Origin: Granulosicoccus sp964437945
GTDB taxonomy: Bacteria > Pseudomonadota > Gammaproteobacteria > Granulosicoccales > Granulosicoccaceae
Reading direction: 5' to 3'
Length of the DNA: 18,051 nucleotides
Assembly (NCBI GenBank): GCA_964437945.1
Contig: CAYTJF010000107.1
Location: forward strand, 1 to 18,051
This document shows positions 15,253-18,051 of the stretch, piece after piece; positions within the stretch are counted from its first letter, which is position 1, and every line of letters starts with the position of its first letter. The notes beneath the pieces were generated by a model. That model worked only from the letters and a program-made list of their open reading frames with translations, ran no database searches and had not been told where the DNA came from. The position numbers and the translations under genes are program-made.

Positions 15253-16437
15253 ATGACAAAAATAAAAGCAGTTCGGACAAAACTCTATGAATGGACAGGC
15301 CCTGTGGTTCCACCACAAGCCAACTTTTGCACCAATGCATCCGATCCATTGCCTGAAATGGGCAGTGGTGGGCGAGACAACATGGGTTCGTTTCGGTTTC
15401 ATCAATGGCTGGTTTGTGAAATCGAAGCAGAAGATGGCACCATTGGATTAGGCAATGCGGCACTCTGTCCTCCACTGATCAAAGAAACCATCGATCGCTA
15501 TTTAGCACCACTGATTATTGGTCACGACCCGTTCGATAACGCGTATCTTTGGGAAAAGATGTACCGCATTACGCATGCCTGGGGTAGAAAGGGTGTGGGT
15601 ATGACAGCCATATCGGCAGTCGATATTGCCATTTGGGATCTTATCGGAAAGCTTTCGGGTAAACCTGTGTTCAAATTGCTTGGTGGTCGGACTAAGGATG
15701 CCATTCCTTGTTATTACTCTAAGTTGTATGCAGACAGTATTGATGCAATGCAACAGGAAGCACAGCAGTGGCTTGATAATGGTTTCACCATGTTCAAAAG
15801 CCGCTTTGGTTATGGCCCAAAAGACGGTACTCGTGGGGTTGTCGAAAATGTAAAACGCGTTGATGCGGTACGAGAGGTCGTCGGGTACGAGTGCGATCTG
15901 ATGCTTGAAGCCTACATGGGTTGGAATGTTGATTACGCGAAAAGAATCATTCCAAAACTGCAAAAGTTCGAACCGCGTTGGTTGGAGGAGCCGGTCATTG
16001 CCGATGATATCGCCGGGTATGCAGAATTAAACAGTGGCCCAATACCCATTTCCGGAGGAGAGCATGAATTCTCTTTGCTTGGCTTCAAACAGCTTCTTGA
16101 AGCAAAAGCGGTGAGTGTTATTCAATACGACACCAATCGCGTTGGCGGTATCACTGCTGCGCAAAAAATCAACGCGCTGGCCGAGTCGTATCAGGTACCG
16201 GTGATCCCGCATGCAGGTCAAATGCACAACTACCATTTGACGATGGCCAATTTTAATTGCCCTATGAGCGAATGGTTTCCGGTATACGATGTTGAAATTG
16301 GTAATGAGCTTTTTTACTACATATTCAAAGGCGACCCGGAAGCGCAGAATGGCTTTCTTCAGCTCGATGATAATCTGCCTGGCTTAGGTATTGAGCTGGA
16401 TAATGCGCACCTCGATAACTTTAAGGTCGTGCAATGA
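15253..16437 (+). CDS. Enolase-superfamily acid-sugar dehydratase, L-rhamnonate dehydratase-like, 394 aa
   Basis: The enzyme probably removes water from an aldonic acid to give a 2-keto-3-deoxy acid, with Mg2+. Metal ligands aligned with E. coli RhmD are E219 (LMLEAYMGW; Asp in RhmD), E245 (WLEEP) and E270 (SGGEHE). The general-acid/base dyad is D293 (QYDTNRVGG) and H320 (IPHAGQMHNYH). The second-strand basic site reads K182-S-R184 (MFKSRFGYGPKDG), where racemases of the superfamily have KxK. The C-terminal LPGLGIELD is also RhmD-like. The ATG at 15253 is chosen, 5 nt after tctA; the longer frame from 15136 would overlap tctA by over 100 nt. Its stop overlaps the next start (ATGA). Related acids such as fuconate or galactonate are alternative substrates. 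Confidence 0.88.
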   Translation: MTKIKAVRTKLYEWTGPVVPPQANFCTNASDPLPEMGSGGRDNMGSFRFHQWLVCEIEAEDGTIGLGNAALCPPLIKETIDRYLAPLIIGHDPFDNAYLWEKMYRITHAWGRKGVGMTAISAVDIAIWDLIGKLSGKPVFKLLGGRTKDAIPCYYSKLYADSIDAMQQEAQQWLDNGFTMFKSRFGYGPKDGTRGVVENVKRVDAVREVVGYECDLMLEAYMGWNVDYAKRIIPKLQKFEPRWLEEPVIADDIAGYAELNSGPIPISGGEHEFSLLGFKQLLEAKAVSVIQYDTNRVGGITAAQKINALAESYQVPVIPHAGQMHNYHLTMANFNCPMSEWFPVYDVEIGNELFYYIFKGDPEAQNGFLQLDDNLPGLGIELDNAHLDNFKVVQ

Positions 16438-17363
16438 CTAGTTCAATGAGCAGCTCAATTTACACAGGTGTGTATCCAATAGCACCGGTTCCATTCAATG
16501 AAGATGAGAGCTTGGATTTGGACGGCACACGCCGTGTGCTGGATTGCATGATCGACCAGCAAGTGGATGGAATCTGTTTGTTGGCCAATTATTCTGAACA
16601 GTTTTTATTGTCAGATGAAGAACGCGATACGATATTGAAGTTGAGTCTTGAACACATTGCCGGCAGGGTCCCTGTGATCGCCACATGTTCTCACTACTCA
16701 ACATCAATCGTCGTCAATCGAATTGAGCGAGCAAAAAGTTTGGGCGCATCCATGATCATGTTGATGCCGCCGTACCATGGCGCTTTACTAAAGGGAACTG
16801 AAGCACATACCTTCGATCAGTTTGCACGTGCTGCAGATGTAGGCTTGCCTATAATGATTCAGGATGCCCCGTTGTCAGGGGTTAACCTGTCGGTTGAATT
16901 TATGGCTCGGATGGCAAAAGAGATACCTGGTGTCTCCTATCTGAAAATCGAAACGCCGCAAACTGCAGATAAGCTTGCAGCGGTGATAAAGGCTGCCGGA
17001 AAATCCATCGACGGTCCGTTTGATGGAGAGGAATCAATTACACTGCTTGCCGATCTTGATGCAGGTGCAACGGGCACCATGCCCAGTGCGTCCATTCCTG
17101 ATCTTATAAAAGCGGTATTAACGGCTTATCAAGCGGGTGATAGAAGTGCAGCGCAGCAGCAATATAATCGAATCTTGCCATTTATCAATTTCGAAAATAG
17201 GCAGTGTGGATTAAGGGCATGTAAAACCTTAATGATGGAAGGTGGTGTTATCAAAAGCGACTATGTCAGGCATCCACTGGATAAGCTACCAGATCGCAGT
17301 CGCACCAGTTTGCTTGAGATTGCAAAATCCATTGATCCGATTGTTCTGCGGTGGGGTCACTAG
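16434..17363 (+). CDS. DapA/N-acetylneuraminate lyase-family class I aldolase or dehydratase, 309 aa
   Basis: A (beta/alpha)8 Schiff-base enzyme. Catalytic K171 lies in SYLKIETPQ. The position of the usual catalytic Tyr (YNxP) is occupied by Q143 (MIQDAP). The substrate-carboxylate GTTGE motif of dihydrodipicolinate synthase is replaced by ANYSE (51-55), although the following LSDEER helix start is kept. It is therefore not a lysine-biosynthesis enzyme. In context it should act on the 2-keto-3-deoxy acid made by the preceding dehydratase, as an aldolase or a second dehydratase. The ATG overlaps the upstream stop by 4 nt, which indicates tight coupling. The glycine-rich GATGTMPSASIPDL barrel end is normal. 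Confidence 0.88.
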   Translation: MTSSMSSSIYTGVYPIAPVPFNEDESLDLDGTRRVLDCMIDQQVDGICLLANYSEQFLLSDEERDTILKLSLEHIAGRVPVIATCSHYSTSIVVNRIERAKSLGASMIMLMPPYHGALLKGTEAHTFDQFARAADVGLPIMIQDAPLSGVNLSVEFMARMAKEIPGVSYLKIETPQTADKLAAVIKAAGKSIDGPFDGEESITLLADLDAGATGTMPSASIPDLIKAVLTAYQAGDRSAAQQQYNRILPFINFENRQCGLRACKTLMMEGGVIKSDYVRHPLDKLPDRSRTSLLEIAKSIDPIVLRWGH

Positions 17364-17364
17364 C

Positions 17365-18051
17365 GTGTCTGAACTGGCCGCTCATAACAACAATGAGAAC
17401 AACAAAAAGCAAAGCGATGTCCGCCGGATTGATCGCAAGAGTTTGGCTGAACGTGTGGCAGATGAATTACGCGATCTGGTGTTGTTGGAAAAACTGGCAC
17501 CAGGTGCAAGCATACCGGAGCGCGAAACAGCTGAAGCGTTAGGTGTAAGTCGAACACCATTGCGAGAATCTTTGCGAATTTTAGCGGCCGAAGGTCTTGT
17601 TGATGTTGCACCAAATCGCCCCCCGACTGTTGCAAACCCGTCAGTTGCAGAAATTGCGAGTTTGTTAAAAGTACAAGGTGCCCTTGAAGCTTTAGCGGGC
17701 GAGCTTGCGTGCGAACAAGCCAGTGCTAGTGATATTGAACAAATTGTCGAAATAGAATCCACCATGAGAGCTAACTCTGATAAGTCCGAGCCTCTGGAAT
17801 TTTTTCAATTAGATATGAAATTTCATTCGCTCATTGTGGCGGCATCGGGCAATAAGCCACTTATCGTTACCCACCAGAACTACAATTCGCGTTTGTGGCG
17901 TGCCCGTTTTATATCCTCACGACAACGCGTCAACCGACCAGGAACCCTGCAGCAACATTCTTCCATTGCGCAGGCACTTGAAAACAGGGATGGCCCTGCC
18001 TGCGCTGAGGCGTTAAAGATGCACCTTCAAGCCGGGTTTATCAATATTGAA
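17365..18051 (+). CDS. GntR-family regulator, FadR subfamily (FCD domain), 3' end outside window
   Basis: A 229-codon open frame without stop reaches the window edge; only the last few codons seem to be missing. GTG at 17365 starts one base after the preceding TAG, with GTGGGGT as ribosome binding site; no ATG lies near. After an Asn-rich tail (HNNNENNKK) comes the winged HTH (about 27-90): LAERVADELRD, LAPGASIPERETAEALGVSR with recognition helix SRTPLRESLRIL. The FCD ligand domain follows, with metal-site residues D150 and H154 (LDMKFH), H198 (QQHSS) and H220 (KMHLQ). Such proteins bind palindromes as dimers and are released by acid metabolites. The TGGTATACCA site before tctC is the likely target, making the operon self-regulated by its substrate or intermediate. 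Confidence 0.92.
   Translation, partial: MSELAAHNNNENNKKQSDVRRIDRKSLAERVADELRDLVLLEKLAPGASIPERETAEALGVSRTPLRESLRILAAEGLVDVAPNRPPTVANPSVAEIASLLKVQGALEALAGELACEQASASDIEQIVEIESTMRANSDKSEPLEFFQLDMKFHSLIVAASGNKPLIVTHQNYNSRLWRARFISSRQRVNRPGTLQQHSSIAQALENRDGPACAEALKMHLQAGFINIE

Noticed and set aside
16434..17363. Assignment as dapA (lysine biosynthesis).
   Set aside because: The Thr-Thr pair and the catalytic Tyr are replaced, and the gene is coupled to a sugar-acid dehydratase operon.

Overview
The window looks like chromosomal DNA from a free-living, probably marine or otherwise aquatic, Gram-negative proteobacterium, perhaps a gammaproteobacterium. This rests on moderate base composition by eye, Shine-Dalgarno-type starts, a sulfatase, a tripartite tricarboxylate (TTT) transporter and a bacteriophytochrome with its heme oxygenase. 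The genus cannot be fixed from the sequence. There are no rRNA or tRNA genes, CRISPR array, transposase, phage gene or integration site.

Left edge (1-1083): the C-terminal part of a sulfatase whose start lies outside the window. Next is about 1.4 kb of AT-rich DNA. It holds a 12-bp perfect hairpin (1168-1197), two tandem minus-strand ORFs of exactly 58 codons, each with a good ribosome binding site (1541-1717 and 1309-1485), and a 21-codon leader-like ORF (2404-2469) just before the next gene.

Signalling region (2484-10857): a 1603-residue CheB-CheR-PAS-coiled coil-PAS-PAS-GAF-PAS-histidine kinase is followed, with a 44-nt overlap, by a single-domain Rcp1-like response regulator. Facing it on the minus strand is a three-gene photoreceptor operon. 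In transcription order it is heme oxygenase (makes biliverdin), bacteriophytochrome (PAS-GAF-PHY, HWE-type kinase, C-terminal receiver), and a stand-alone receiver that starts in an ATGA overlap. A GC-rich hairpin lies between the two convergent units.

Catabolic region (12233-18051): six co-directional genes, nearly all abutting or overlapping. They encode TTT solute receptor (TctC), small membrane subunit (TctB), large membrane subunit (TctA), an enolase-superfamily acid-sugar dehydratase closest to L-rhamnonate dehydratases, a DapA-family lyase/aldolase with an altered active site, and a FadR-type GntR regulator cut by the right edge. A perfect TGGTATACCA palindrome upstream of tctC resembles FadR/UxuR-type operators and is the likely site of autoregulation. 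The inferred scheme is uptake of a sugar acid by TctABC, dehydration to a 2-keto-3-deoxy acid, cleavage by the DapA-family enzyme, and de-repression through GntR. The substrate itself is not shown by the sequence.
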